Below, piece after piece: positions 28,883 through 37,511 of a DNA stretch of 64,000 nucleotides. The DNA is from Hyphomicrobiales bacterium. GTDB lineage: Bacteria; Pseudomonadota; Alphaproteobacteria; Rhizobiales; Rhizobiaceae. The notes under the pieces are model-generated. The model saw only the letters and a list, made by a program, of their open reading frames with translations. It ran no database searches and was not told the origin of the DNA. Where the stretch lies: the NCBI GenBank assembly GCA_900473175.1, contig UCKM01000021.1, forward strand, positions 1-64,000. The letters are read 5' to 3'. Positions within the stretch are counted from its first letter, which is position 1, and every line of letters begins with the position of its first letter. The translations under genes and the position numbers were made by a program.

Positions 28883-29913
28883 TGGCACTCGGTCGCAACC
28901 GCAAGGCAATACGGCACGTCGATTACTGGCCTGGCTTCGTCGACGCCCTGTCGACCCTCCTCTTGTCGATCATGTTCCTGCTGTCTGTGTTCGTGCTGGC
29001 GCAGTTTCTGCTCAGCCAGGAGATCACCGGCAAGGACGCCGTACTCAACCGCCTCAATGCCCAGATCAACGAACTGACGCAACTCCTGTCGCTCGAGCAG
29101 GGCAACAAGCAGGACCTGGAGGACACGATCGCCAATCTTCAGGCCTCGCTGACCAATGCACAGAACGAACAATCTCGGCTCCAGTCGCTGCTGTCGCAGG
29201 GCGCGGGCGCCGGTGCGGCGGCAGAGGGCAAAATCACCGAGCTCTCCACCGGGCTTGAAAACGAGAAGCAGATCAGTGCGCGGGCATTGTCGCAGGTGGA
29301 AATCCTCAATCAGCAGATCTCGGCCTTGCGCAAGCAGATCGGCGCCCTGGAAGATGCGCTCAACGCCTCGGAAAGCCGCGACAAGGAATCCAACGCCAAG
29401 ATCGCCGACCTCGGCAAGCGGCTCAACGTCGCCCTTGCGCAACGCGTGCAGGAACTCAACCGCTACCGCTCCGACTTCTTCGGCCGCTTGCGCGAGATCC
29501 TGTCCGATCGCGAGAATATCCGCATTGTCGGCGACCGTTTTGTTTTCCAATCCGAAGTGCTGTTTCCCCTCGGTTCAGCTGTTCTGAACGAGGCGGGCTC
29601 GGAAGAAATGAAGAAACTTGCGGTCGCCCTGATCGAATTGCAGAAAGAAATCCCCGACGATATCAACTGGGTTCTGCGCGTCGATGGGCATACGGATAAT
29701 ATCGCCCTCTCCGGAAGCGGACAGTTCAAGGACAATTGGGAGCTTTCGGCAGCCCGCGCCATATCGGTGGTCAAGTTCCTGATCGCCAACGGAGTTCCGG
29801 CGAACCGCCTCGTCGCGGCAGGTTTTGGGGAGTTCCAGCCACTTGAGCCCGGCGACTCGCCAGAAGTGCGTGGTCGCAACCGCCGCATCGAGCTGAAATT
29901 GACGGAACGCTAG
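28882..29913 (+). CDS. MotB/OmpA-like peptidoglycan-binding stator partner
   Basis: A 343-residue inner-membrane protein with one N-terminal helix (YWPGFVDALSTLLLSIMFLLSVFVLAQF) carrying the MotB-type Asp in FVDALST. A long coiled coil spans about 45-190 (QINELTQLLSLEQGNKQDLEDTI and similar), then an OmpA-family peptidoglycan-binding domain (about 215-343: QSEVLFPLGSAVLNEAG, VDGHTDNIALSG, NWELSAARAISVVKFLI, GRNRRIELKL). It pairs with the preceding MotA-like gene. The coiled coil is much longer than in flagellar MotB. Its TAG stop is the first triplet of the following palindromic element. Confidence 0.82.
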   Translation: MALGRNRKAIRHVDYWPGFVDALSTLLLSIMFLLSVFVLAQFLLSQEITGKDAVLNRLNAQINELTQLLSLEQGNKQDLEDTIANLQASLTNAQNEQSRLQSLLSQGAGAGAAAEGKITELSTGLENEKQISARALSQVEILNQQISALRKQIGALEDALNASESRDKESNAKIADLGKRLNVALAQRVQELNRYRSDFFGRLREILSDRENIRIVGDRFVFQSEVLFPLGSAVLNEAGSEEMKKLAVALIELQKEIPDDINWVLRVDGHTDNIALSGSGQFKDNWELSAARAISVVKFLIANGVPANRLVAAGFGEFQPLEPGDSPEVRGRNRRIELKLTER

Positions 29914-30184
29914 AGCCTTTCTTATTTAAATGGGAACAGTTCTGTTTCTCGGATGGCGAGACAATCCACGAGGAAGGTGGCGAGGCCGATGTTTGTTCAT
30001 CGGACGACGCCGCCTGACAAAGTGGGTGGCCGCCAGCCGGAAACCCGAAGGGCCGGGTGAATTTGGCCCAAATCCATCGGGCTTCGGCTTCGTCCGATGG
30101 AAAGACATCGGCCTCGCCAAACCCCTTGACCTTGAGCCGAATTCCCTCCGGCAGAACGATCCCATTTAAGCAAGAAAGGCTCTA
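29911..30184. repeat. 274-bp imperfect palindromic intergenic element
   Basis: The ends are inverted repeats: 29911-29935 matches the reverse complement of 30160-30184 at 23 of 25 bases, beginning TAGAGCCTTTCTT. A second inverted pair lies inside: 29979-30007 against 30090-30118, 26 of 29 identical. Each of these arms itself forms a CCGATG/CATCGG hairpin. The element fills the gap between two convergent genes, supplies the stop codon of the MotB-like gene and ends four bases before the ABC-transporter stop. It has no transposase. It resembles the small palindromic intergenic repeats (RIME-like or MITE-like) of Rhizobiales. It may also act as a two-way terminator. Confidence 0.75.
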
Positions 30185-30188
30185 AGCG

Positions 30189-31994
30189 CTATTCCGCCGC
30201 GCCCTTGAATGCATTGGCGCCGGCTTCGAATTGCAGCTTGGCAAGGCCCGCATAGATGCCGTTCTTCTTCACGAGCGTTTGATGCGTGCCTTCCTCGACG
30301 ATCCGGCCATTCTCCATGACGAGGATGCGATCGGCCTTGAGGACAGTTGCCAGCCGGTGGGCAATCACCAGCGTGGTTCGCCCCTGCATCAGGTGATCAA
30401 GCGCCTTCTGCACCAGCATCTCGCTTTCGGCGTCGAGCGCCGAGGTTGCTTCGTCGAGCAGCAGGATCGGCGCGTCGCGCAGGATTGCGCGGGCGATGGC
30501 GATACGCTGGCGCTGGCCACCGGACAAGGTCACGCCGCGCTCTCCGACCTGCGTGTCGTAGCCGTGGTCCAAGGCCCTGATGAACTCATGGGCGAGCGCA
30601 GCCTTTGCGGCGGCTTCGATCTCGTCTTTGCTGGCGCCGGGCCGGCCAAACTCAATATTATCGCGCGCACTCGTCGCAAATATCGTCGTATCCTGCGGTA
30701 CGATCGCGATCCTCGAACGCAGATCGGCCGGATCGGCGTCGCGCAGATCGACGCCATCCACTTTGATGCTCCCCGATACCGGATCGTAATAGCGCAGCAA
30801 CAACGAGAACACCGTGCTCTTGCCCGCGCCGGACGGTCCGACAATGGCAACGGTTTCGCCCGGCTTGACGACAAAATCGAGGCCCTTCAGCGCCGGTGCG
30901 TCGGGGCGGCTTGGATAGTTGAACCGCACGTCATCGAAGGCAACCGAGCCGACTGCCGGCTTGGGCATGGCGACGGGATGAACCGGCGCGGCAATGGCCG
31001 GTGCTTCCGCCAGTATTTCCATCAGGCGCTCGGCGGCTCCAGACGCCTGTGACAATTCTCCCCAGACTTCCGAGAGGGCGCCGAGCGCGCCGGCGGCAAA
31101 GACCGAATAGAGCAGGAACTGGCCAAGTGTTCCCGGCGTCATCGTGCCGGACAAAACATCGCGCGATCCGAACCAGAGCACGGCGACGACACTCGAAAAG
31201 ATCATGAAAATCGCAAAGGCGGTCAGGATCGCCCGTGCCATCACCGACGAGCGCGCCGCATCGAAAGCATCTTCGACCGAGGCCCCGAACCGCCGCATTG
31301 CGAGCCGCTCATTGGTGAAGGCTTGGAGTGTGCGCACCGAGATGATCGATTCATTGGCATAGGCGGTGGCGTTCGCCAGCCGGTCTTGCGCTGCACGTGA
31401 GCGCCGGCGCACCGAGCGGCCGAATGCAACCAGCGGTATGATGATCACCGGGATGGCAGCGATCACCAGGCCTGAGAGCTTGGGGCTGGTGATGACCATC
31501 ATTACAATCGCACCGAAGGCGAGAATGACATTGCGCAACGCAACAGAGGCCGTCGCCCCCACTGCTGACTTGATCTGCGTGGTGTCGGCCGTCAACCGCG
31601 AGACGATCTCACCTGATTGCGTACTGTCAAAAAACGCTGGCGAGAGCTTGGTCAGGTGGGCAAAGACATCGTGACGCAGGTCCGAAACGACCCGCTCACC
31701 CAGCGTGATGACAAAATAGTAGCGCCCACCCGATGCCAGCGCGAGCAGGGCGGCGAGCACGACCAGCATCCCGAAGTAGTTGTTGATGAACGCGCCATTG
31801 GCGCCGGTAAAGCCGTGATCGATCATGCGGCGCACCGCGAGCGGCAGCGTCAAGGTGGTCGCCGCCGCAACGGCCAGCGAAATCAGCGCACCCGCCATCA
31901 TGCCCTTGTAACGGGCCATATAGGGGAAGACGCGCCGCAAGGGCTGCAGCGAGCGCCGCTTCCTTTCCGCTTCTTCAAGCGCCGTATCGGCCAT
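30189..31994 (-). CDS. MsbA-like ABC exporter (fused permease and ATPase)
   Basis: Homodimeric type IV ABC exporter, 601 residues from the ATG at 31994 (GTG six codons upstream is possible). The six-helix membrane domain spans about 20-310. The ATPase has Walker A GPSGAGKS, signature [14 protein letters not shown], Walker [13 protein letters not shown] and the H-loop VIAHRLAT. The extracytoplasmic substrate could be lipid, glucan or drug; family members in rhizobia are annotated as MsbA-like or multidrug. It is convergent with the MotB-like gene and divergent from rpmE. Confidence 0.9.
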   Translation of the reverse strand: MADTALEEAERKRRSLQPLRRVFPYMARYKGMMAGALISLAVAAATTLTLPLAVRRMIDHGFTGANGAFINNYFGMLVVLAALLALASGGRYYFVITLGERVVSDLRHDVFAHLTKLSPAFFDSTQSGEIVSRLTADTTQIKSAVGATASVALRNVILAFGAIVMMVITSPKLSGLVIAAIPVIIIPLVAFGRSVRRRSRAAQDRLANATAYANESIISVRTLQAFTNERLAMRRFGASVEDAFDAARSSVMARAILTAFAIFMIFSSVVAVLWFGSRDVLSGTMTPGTLGQFLLYSVFAAGALGALSEVWGELSQASGAAERLMEILAEAPAIAAPVHPVAMPKPAVGSVAFDDVRFNYPSRPDAPALKGLDFVVKPGETVAIVGPSGAGKSTVFSLLLRYYDPVSGSIKVDGVDLRDADPADLRSRIAIVPQDTTIFATSARDNIEFGRPGASKDEIEAAAKAALAHEFIRALDHGYDTQVGERGVTLSGGQRQRIAIARAILRDAPILLLDEATSALDAESEMLVQKALDHLMQGRTTLVIAHRLATVLKADRILVMENGRIVEEGTHQTLVKKNGIYAGLAKLQFEAGANAFKGAAE

Positions 31995-32198
31995 TGTATC
32001 GGTCTTCCTCACATCGCTTTGCGACTTTGCGGCCAGACGGCCTTGTTATTGCTTAAAGGCTGATGTATAGGCTCGCCAACAGTTTTGGAAGCCCACGGCC
32101 CTGTGACGTTTGGCTTCATCTCTACCAATCGGCTCCGGACCGGCCCGTCACGACTTAAGTGGCTCCCGTTTCGCGCCCTCTAGTTTAGGACAAGAAAG

Positions 32199-32420
32199 AT
32201 GAAAGCCAAGATTCATCCCGACTACCACACCATCAAGGTTGTCATGACCGACGGTACCGAGTACCTCACCCGCTCCACCTGGGGCAAGGAAGGCGATACG
32301 ATGAACCTCGATATCGATCCCTCCACGCATCCGGCTTGGACCGGCGGTTCGCAGCAGCTGACCGACCGTGGCGGCCGCGTCTCGAAGTTCAAGAGCCGCT
32401 TCGCCAATCTCGGTATATAA
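32199..32420 (+). CDS. rpmE: 50S ribosomal protein L31
   Basis: The 73-residue L31 starts [19 protein letters not shown] and ends RFANLGI. It lacks the CxxC zinc motif, so it is the zinc-independent form usual in alphaproteobacteria. The 204-base gap upstream to the ABC exporter must hold both promoters; a TTGTTA/TGTATA-like pair near 32044-32071 is a weak candidate. A strong terminator follows. Confidence 0.97.
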   Translation: MKAKIHPDYHTIKVVMTDGTEYLTRSTWGKEGDTMNLDIDPSTHPAWTGGSQQLTDRGGRVSKFKSRFANLGI

Positions 32421-32445
32421 TACCGGCCAGCAGGCAGGATTTGAG

Positions 32446-32476
32446 AACGGCTCCGATCACTCGGAGCCGTTTTTGT
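32446..32476 (+). terminator. intrinsic terminator after rpmE
   Basis: Eleven-base-pair hairpin (arms 32446-32456 AACGGCTCCGA and 32461-32471 TCGGAGCCGTT, loop TCAC) followed by TTTTG on the plus strand, 26 bases after the rpmE stop. Confidence 0.9.
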
Positions 32477-32515
32477 TTGTGCGATGTGTTGCCCGACGTT
32501 TCTCTTGCATGTTGC

Positions 32516-32551
32516 TGCAAACAAAAATCCCGCCAGGCTTGCGGCGGGATT
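32516..32551 (-). terminator. intrinsic terminator after yebC
   Basis: Nine-base-pair hairpin (arms 32526-32534 AATCCCGCC and 32543-32551 GGCGGGATT, loop of eight). It is followed on the minus strand by TTTTTGTTTGC and lies 22 bases after the yebC stop. Confidence 0.88.
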
Positions 32552-32573
32552 GCACTTGCGATGGCGGCGATTA

Positions 32574-33323
32574 TCACGCGGCGCTGAGCTTGGCGAGAAC
32601 CTCGTCGCTGACTTCGAAGTTGGCATAGACGTTCTGGACATCATCATCATCGTCCAAAGTGGAAAGGAGACGCAGGACCGATTGGGCCTTCTCCTCGTCC
32701 ACGGGCGCCATGGTCTGCGGCTTCCAGATCGCCTTGACCGATTCCGCTTCGCCAAGCGTGGCCTCGAGTGCCTTTGACACCTCGCCAATGTCTTCGAAGG
32801 CGCACAGGATCACGTGGCCGTCTTCGTCGCTTGAAACGTCGTCGGCACCAGCCTCGATCGCAGCTTCCATGACCTTGTCGGCACTGCCGGCTTCGGGCTT
32901 GTAGGTGATTTCACCGACGCGGTTGAACATGAAGCCGACCGATCCGGTTTCGCCCATCGCGCCGCCGGCCTTGGTGAAGGCGGCGCGCACATTGGAGGCG
33001 GTGCGGTTACGGTTGTCAGTCAAAGCCTCGACGATAACGGCGACGCCACCCGGCCCATAGCCCTCGTAGCGCACCTCTTCATAATTATCACCTTCGCCGC
33101 CGGCTGCCTTCTTGATGGCGCGCTCGATATTGTCCTTGGGCATCGATTGCGCCCTGGCGTTCTGGACAGCCAGCCGAAGACGCGGATTCATTGCCGGGTC
33201 GGGCAAACCCTGCTTGGCGGCAACGGTGATTTCGCGACCGAGCTTGGAGAAGATTTTTGACCGAACGGCGTCCTGGCGCCCTTTGCGGTGCATGATGTTC
33301 TTGAACTGTGAATGGCCTGCCAT
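32574..33323 (-). CDS. yebC: YebC/PmpR family transcriptional regulator or translation factor
   Basis: YebC proteins bind DNA as regulators in several bacteria, and the family also contains ribosome-associated factors that relieve stalling. The 249-residue protein starts [19 protein letters not shown] at 33323 and shows [31 protein letters not shown] and the central [23 protein letters not shown]. Thirteen further residues upstream are rejected as non-family. The 210-base gap upstream holds a TGGACG-N16-CTATAA promoter-like pair and a CCGGCC/GGCCGG hairpin behind terC. Confidence 0.95.
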   Translation of the reverse strand: MAGHSQFKNIMHRKGRQDAVRSKIFSKLGREITVAAKQGLPDPAMNPRLRLAVQNARAQSMPKDNIERAIKKAAGGEGDNYEEVRYEGYGPGGVAVIVEALTDNRNRTASNVRAAFTKAGGAMGETGSVGFMFNRVGEITYKPEAGSADKVMEAAIEAGADDVSSDEDGHVILCAFEDIGEVSKALEATLGEAESVKAIWKPQTMAPVDEEKAQSVLRLLSTLDDDDDVQNVYANFEVSDEVLAKLSAA

Positions 33324-33533
33324 GGCACCCCTGCGTGCTTTGATAGTTACCCGCCGTTTCATGTCCGGGGCCCGGCACGATAACGCGGCGGGCTGCTCCT
33401 GACGGAAACATGCTTCTGGAATGGCGCCCCTTATAGGTAAAATCCCGCCGCTCGTCCAGCCGACAAGCGTGATTAGCTGTCACACTATTTTCAGGGACCG
33501 GCCTCACCGGCCGGCACCTGCACGCCTTAAAGG

Positions 33534-34277
33534 TCAGGCCTGCCTTCTTCGGCGGCGCGCCCACATGTTCAGTCCCTCCACGAGCGCCGAGAAACCCATT
33601 GCCGCGTAGATATAGCCTTTGGGAACATGGAAACCGAAACCGTCGGCGATCAGCGTCATGCCGATCATCAGGAGGAAGCCGAGCGCCAGCATGACGATGG
33701 TTGGATTGGCGGCGATAAAACGCGACAAGGGTTCCGCCGCAAGCAGCATGACGGCCACTGCAGCAAGAACTGCAATCACCATAATGGCGATTTCATCAGT
33801 CATGCCGACGGCGGTGATGATCGAATCCACCGAGAAGACGAGATCGAGCACGAGAATCTGCATGATTGCAGCACCCATCGTCAGGGTGACGGCCTTGCCG
33901 ATCACGTCCTCCTTGGCGTCCTCATGGTCCACCGTATGGTGGATTTCCTTGGTTGCCTTCCAAACCAGGAACAGCCCACCCGCAATGAGTATGAAGTCGC
34001 GCCAGGAGAATCCGTGCCCAAAGGCTTCGAAGACCGGTTCGGTCAGCTGTACGATAATTGAAATGGTGAACAGCAAGGCAAGGCGCAGAACCAGCGCGGC
34101 GCTGATGCCGAGCCGGCGCGCCCTCGCCTGCTGTTCCACCGGCAATTTGTTGGTGAGTATGGAAATGAATATGAGATTGTCGATGCCGAGCACCACCTCC
34201 ATCACGACGAGAGTGACAAGGGCGATCAGACCGGACGGCTGAAAGATGAAATCGAAATGGGAGAGAAGCGCTTCCAT
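33534..34277 (-). CDS. TerC family integral membrane protein
   Basis: A 247-residue TerC-family membrane protein with about seven helices and the conserved acidic membrane residues [21 protein letters not shown] and [17 protein letters not shown]. TerC proteins are linked to tellurite resistance and, more recently, to manganese efflux and metalation of exported enzymes; which applies here is not visible. AGGA precedes the ATG. It stands alone between ymdB and yebC. Confidence 0.9.
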   Translation of the reverse strand: MEALLSHFDFIFQPSGLIALVTLVVMEVVLGIDNLIFISILTNKLPVEQQARARRLGISAALVLRLALLFTISIIVQLTEPVFEAFGHGFSWRDFILIAGGLFLVWKATKEIHHTVDHEDAKEDVIGKAVTLTMGAAIMQILVLDLVFSVDSIITAVGMTDEIAIMVIAVLAAVAVMLLAAEPLSRFIAANPTIVMLALGFLLMIGMTLIADGFGFHVPKGYIYAAMGFSALVEGLNMWARRRRRQA

Positions 34278-34348
34278 GGGGGTCGTTCCTGCGTTGCTGT
34301 TGGCCCGGATGGTGCAAACCGATGAGAATATGATCTATGGATTGAGAA

Positions 34349-34396
34349 CTCAGTCTGAAGACTGAGGTGACCGCAAGGTGGTGTGCCACTGCGGTC
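34349..34396 (-). terminator. tandem hairpins after ymdB, possible terminator
   Basis: Two adjacent inverted repeats: GACCGCA/TGCGGTC (34369-34375, 34390-34396) extended by GTGG/CCAC, and CTCAGTCT/AGACTGAG (34349-34356, 34359-34366). They lie just after the ymdB stop. No proper U tract follows, so the terminator role is uncertain. Confidence 0.4.
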
Positions 34397-34404
34397 CCGT
34401 CAAC

Positions 34405-35229
34405 TCATTTCCAGAAAGATGGGATTGTCTCTTCCAGCCGCGGGCCGAGCCGCAGCGGCGCAATTTTTTCGGCAAGGCCGGTCCGGTCGGAAATTTCGAC
34501 GCCTACGCCACAGATCGTCGCCTTGCCGCTCGCTGCCTCGAACCGACCTTTCGGCACTTTGGAAAGGAACCGGTTGAGTGGCTCCTCCTTGTCCATGCCG
34601 AGCGAGGAATCATAGTCGCCGCACATGCCGGCATCCGACATATAGGCGGTGCCGCCATTGAGTATCTGGGCATCCGCCGTCGGCACATGCGTGTGAGTGC
34701 CAACCACGAAACTTGCCCGGCCATCGACAAAATGGCCGAAGCACTGTTTTTCGCTCGTCGCTTCCGCGTGGAAGTCGAAGACCACCGCGTCCGCCTGTTC
34801 GCCAAGTGGGCAAGCGGTCAGGATTTCCTCGGCAATAGTGAAGGGGTCATGCAGGTCGGGGTGCATGAAGACCCGGCCCATGATGTTGGCAACAAGAACG
34901 CGTGCGCCGTTCTTGGCAAGGAAAAGGCCCGATCCCTTGCCTGCCGTGCCGAGCGGGAAATTGGCCGGCCTCAGGAAGCGTTCCTCGCGCGCGGCAAAAA
35001 TCAGCGCCTCACGTTGATCCCATACGTGATTGCCCGTTGTGACGACGTCGGCACCGGCATTGACCGTCTCGTGGAAGATTTCTTCGGTGATGCCGAAGCC
35101 GCCCGCCGCATTCTCGCCGTTGACAATGGTGAAATCGAGTTTCAGGTCGGATATGAGCCCGGGCAACTGCTCGTAAACAGCTGTCCGCCCGGAACGACCC
35201 ACCATATCACCAAGAAAAAGTAATCTCAC
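34405..35229 (-). CDS. ymdB: YmdB-family metallophosphoesterase (TIGR00282)
   Basis: Dimetal phosphodiesterase of the YmdB family; Bacillus YmdB hydrolyses 2',3'-cyclic nucleotides. The 274-residue protein starts at a GTG (VRLLFLGDMVGRSGR) with AGGATAT upstream. Metal ligands fit FLGDMVG, VNGENAAGG, TTGNHVWD and VVGTHTHVPTAD, with FDFHAE in between. It lies 42 bases after the 5-FTHF cyclo-ligase gene on the same strand, probably in one unit with 6S RNA and the ligase. Confidence 0.93.
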   Translation of the reverse strand: MRLLFLGDMVGRSGRTAVYEQLPGLISDLKLDFTIVNGENAAGGFGITEEIFHETVNAGADVVTTGNHVWDQREALIFAAREERFLRPANFPLGTAGKGSGLFLAKNGARVLVANIMGRVFMHPDLHDPFTIAEEILTACPLGEQADAVVFDFHAEATSEKQCFGHFVDGRASFVVGTHTHVPTADAQILNGGTAYMSDAGMCGDYDSSLGMDKEEPLNRFLSKVPKGRFEAASGKATICGVGVEISDRTGLAEKIAPLRLGPRLEETIPSFWK

Positions 35230-35271
35230 GCGTATATCCTGGTTGTGAGGCCCCGTTGGTGAGCCTCGCAA

Positions 35272-35880
35272 TTATGAGATGGCTTTATCTGTCTGTTTGA
35301 AACTGCGCAACCCGCTTTCCGTCAGGATGGCTTCGAGCGGCATGTCATGCGGCTCATCAGGGACGATTTCGACTTCTTGGCAATCGAACGCTACACCGAT
35401 AAGGCGCGGATTGACGCCCTTGTCTTCGAGATGCGCGATTGCCCGGTCGTAATAGCCAGCACCATAGCCGATACGATGACCCCTCGCGTCGAAGGCGGCG
35501 AGCGGCACCAGCATGAAAGTCGGATCAAGTACAGCAGCGTCCTCCGGCGGGCCTGCCGTTCCGAAACCGGTCTCGATCATCGGTGCGCCGCGAACCAGTT
35601 CGCGGAACAGAATGGTCTTCTTGTCGATGATGACCGGCAGGCAAAGCTGGGCGCCACGTTCACGCAGTCCGAAGAGCAGCGGCCGCAGATCAACCTCGGA
35701 GCGGATCGGCCAGAAGCCCGAGACAATGGCGCCGGGGCCAGGGTAAAACGATGCAAGCCCGATGTCGGCAATGCGCATCGATGCTTCAATGCGCGCCTCC
35801 GTGGTCAGTGCGTCGCGCCGGGCAAGTGCCTCGATACGGAGATTTTTCTTCAGCTCTTTGATGGGGGAATGGTGCTTCAC
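35272..35880 (-). CDS. 5-formyltetrahydrofolate cyclo-ligase
   Basis: MTHFS/YgfA family: ATP-dependent conversion of 5-formyl-THF to 5,10-methenyl-THF. The 202-residue protein has KELKKNLRIEALARRDALT (N-terminal basic motif), SGFWPIRSEVDLRPL (substrate) and the C-terminal LVPLAAFDARGHRIGYGAGYYDRAI with the GYGxGYYD signature. The 6S RNA gene ends 60 bases upstream on the same strand, the linkage known from gammaproteobacteria (ssrS-ygfA). Confidence 0.95.
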   Translation of the reverse strand: MKHHSPIKELKKNLRIEALARRDALTTEARIEASMRIADIGLASFYPGPGAIVSGFWPIRSEVDLRPLLFGLRERGAQLCLPVIIDKKTILFRELVRGAPMIETGFGTAGPPEDAAVLDPTFMLVPLAAFDARGHRIGYGAGYYDRAIAHLEDKGVNPRLIGVAFDCQEVEIVPDEPHDMPLEAILTESGLRSFKQTDKAIS

Positions 35881-35940
35881 GGCGACGATTTCATGAGGCG
35901 CTAGCTTGAGCTAGCTCGGATGGATCAGGAACCCTGAAAA

Positions 35941-36105
35941 CAAAAGTGGCGTCCACACAACCGATGGAGAAGTCGATCCCGGGAACCTACAAAGTAGGTG
36001 GGTGCCGTGTGAGGAAGCCCACGGGCCTCCCCAGGGACAGCTCCCTAAGGGATCATTAAGGCCCCGGGGAATATGTCTCTCCTGTCGAGAAGCGCAGAGC
36101 GCCAC
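35941..36105 (-). ncRNA. ssrS: 6S RNA
   Basis: Predicted 165-nt RNA that binds and holds the housekeeping RNA polymerase holoenzyme in stationary phase. The ends form a closing stem, GTGGCG at the 5' end (36105-36100) with CGCCAC near the 3' end (35951-35946), followed by TTTT. Inside are the 6S-type arms: CCCCGGGGCC, GAGCTGTCCCTGGGGAGGCC and CCTCACACGGCACCCACC. The central part alternates short pairings around an open bubble. A -10 CTATAT (36116-36111) places the start at the first G of the closing stem. It is next to the 5-FTHF cyclo-ligase gene, its classical neighbour. Confidence 0.85.
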
Positions 36106-36110
36106 GCCGA

Positions 36111-36116
36111 ATATAG
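36111..36116 (-). promoter_or_regulatory. -10 element of 6S RNA
   Basis: CTATAT on the minus strand, six bases before the predicted 6S start. The -35 region (about 36134-36139) is a poor match (CTGGTG). The rest of the gap to the MoxR gene (36117-36218) also holds that gene's promoter. Confidence 0.55.
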
Positions 36117-36218
36117 GACGGATGGCTTGCTTGCACCAGTGGCAACGCCGGCTAATTTCAACCTCTTGCCCTTGCCTTGCAGCGTCCCTAATCTCGCCCG
36201 GTCACGAAAGGGATGATG

Positions 36219-37061
36219 ATGCGGTTTGAAGGTACAGCGGCCTATGTGGCCGACAAGGATTTGATGGTCGCGGTCAACGCCGCGATCGCGCTGGAGCGCC
36301 CGCTCCTCGTCAAGGGTGAGCCCGGAACCGGCAAGACCGAATTGGCGCGTCAGATCGCTTCGGCACTCGGCCTCGATCTGATCGAGTGGAACGTCAAATC
36401 GACCACGAAGGCTCAGCAGGGCCTCTACGAGTATGACGCGGTCAGCCGCCTGCGCGATTCGCAACTTGGCGATGCGCGCTTCAACGCCATCGCCAATTAC
36501 ATCAAGCCGGGCAAGCTGTGGCACGCATTCACCGCGGACAAGAAGGTAGTGCTGCTGATTGACGAGATCGACAAGGCCGACATCGAGTTCCCGAACGATC
36601 TGCTGCAGGAACTCGATCGCAACGAATTCTTCGTCTACGAAACCGGCGAGACCATTCGTGCCCTGCATCGCCCAATCGTCATCATCACGTCCAACAACGA
36701 GAAGGAACTGCCTGACGCTTTCCTGCGGCGCTGTTTCTTCCACTATATCAAATTCCCGGATGTCGGGACGCTGACAAGGATCGTCGAGGTACACTATCCA
36801 GGCATCAAGCAGAACCTCGTGCGCGCCGCCCTCACCCAGTTCTACGAAATCCGCGAGGTACCCGGCTTGAAAAAGAAGCCGTCAACCTCCGAAGCGCTTG
36901 ACTGGATCAGGCTGCTGGTTGCCGACGATATCACGCCTGAGGATCTGCGGGCCGATCCGAAGAATGCCTTGCCAAAACTGCACGGAGCGTTGTTGAAGAA
37001 TGAGCAGGACGTGCACCTGTTCGAGCGTTTGGCTTTCATGGCAAGGAGGCAGGGATCATGA
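36219..37061 (+). CDS. MoxR-family AAA+ ATPase
   Basis: MoxR ATPases act as chaperones that mature or activate partner proteins, typically with a VWA-domain protein. The third of three consecutive ATGs has the best spacing from AAAGGGA and gives 280 residues. Motifs are Walker A GEPGTGKTEL (about 32-41), Walker B VVLLIDEIDKAD, sensor IITSNNEKELPDAFLRRCFFH. The next gene overlaps by four bases (ATGA), and a VWA/CoxE partner follows, so this is a MoxR-VWA system with a GNAT gene between. Confidence 0.93.
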   Translation: MRFEGTAAYVADKDLMVAVNAAIALERPLLVKGEPGTGKTELARQIASALGLDLIEWNVKSTTKAQQGLYEYDAVSRLRDSQLGDARFNAIANYIKPGKLWHAFTADKKVVLLIDEIDKADIEFPNDLLQELDRNEFFVYETGETIRALHRPIVIITSNNEKELPDAFLRRCFFHYIKFPDVGTLTRIVEVHYPGIKQNLVRAALTQFYEIREVPGLKKKPSTSEALDWIRLLVADDITPEDLRADPKNALPKLHGALLKNEQDVHLFERLAFMARRQGS

Positions 37062-37504
37062 GCGTTGAAATTCGCCCTTTGGTCAAATCCGACGAAGCCG
37101 AATGGCGCCGGCTGTGGACCGGCTATCTGACCTTCTACGAGACAAGCGTCTCTGAAGAGGTCTACCAGACGACCTTCGCGCGGCTGACCTCCGGAGCGGA
37201 CCACGAATATCGCGGTTTAATTGCCCAGATCGACGGCAGGCCCGTGGGCCTCACCCATTACCTGTTTCATCGTCACTGCTGGAGCATCGAGAATGTCTGC
37301 TATCTGCAGGATCTCTTTGCCGATCCGGCAGTGCGCGGCAAAGGTATCGGCCGCGCCCTGATCGAGGCGGTGCATGCGGAAGCGACGAAGGCTGGCGCGC
37401 ATTCGGTCTACTGGACGACCAACCAGAACAATGCGACGGCCCGCCAACTCTATGATCGTATCGCCAAAGTCACCCCGTTCATCAAATATGTGAAGATGGT
37501 TTGA
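37058..37504 (+). CDS. GNAT family N-acetyltransferase
   Basis: A 148-residue acetyl-CoA-dependent acetyltransferase. It contains the acetyl-CoA loop LFADPAVRGKGIGRALIEAVHAEA (V-R-G-x-G-x-G/A) and ends with the usual strand and helix (VYWTTNQNNATARQLYDRI). The substrate is unknown. It overlaps the MoxR gene by ATGA and lies seven bases before the VWA gene, so it is translated within the MoxR-VWA operon. It could acetylate an operon client, but that is speculation. Confidence 0.9.
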   Translation: MSVEIRPLVKSDEAEWRRLWTGYLTFYETSVSEEVYQTTFARLTSGADHEYRGLIAQIDGRPVGLTHYLFHRHCWSIENVCYLQDLFADPAVRGKGIGRALIEAVHAEATKAGAHSVYWTTNQNNATARQLYDRIAKVTPFIKYVKMV

Positions 37505-37511
37505 GGGCCCG

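Noticed and set aside
27860-29913. Zorya-type anti-phage system (ZorA/ZorB-like pair)
   Set aside because: No zorC, zorD or zorE effector is adjacent, the neighbours are housekeeping genes and a palindromic repeat. Kept only as an orphan stator pair.
29926-30169. Two 79-codon frames inside the palindromic element
   Set aside because: They are mirror readings of the inverted repeats, with no independent coding signal.
33490-33530. CCGGCC/GGCCGG hairpin after terC as a firm terminator
   Set aside because: The stem is short and no U tract follows on the minus strand, so it was not listed as a feature.
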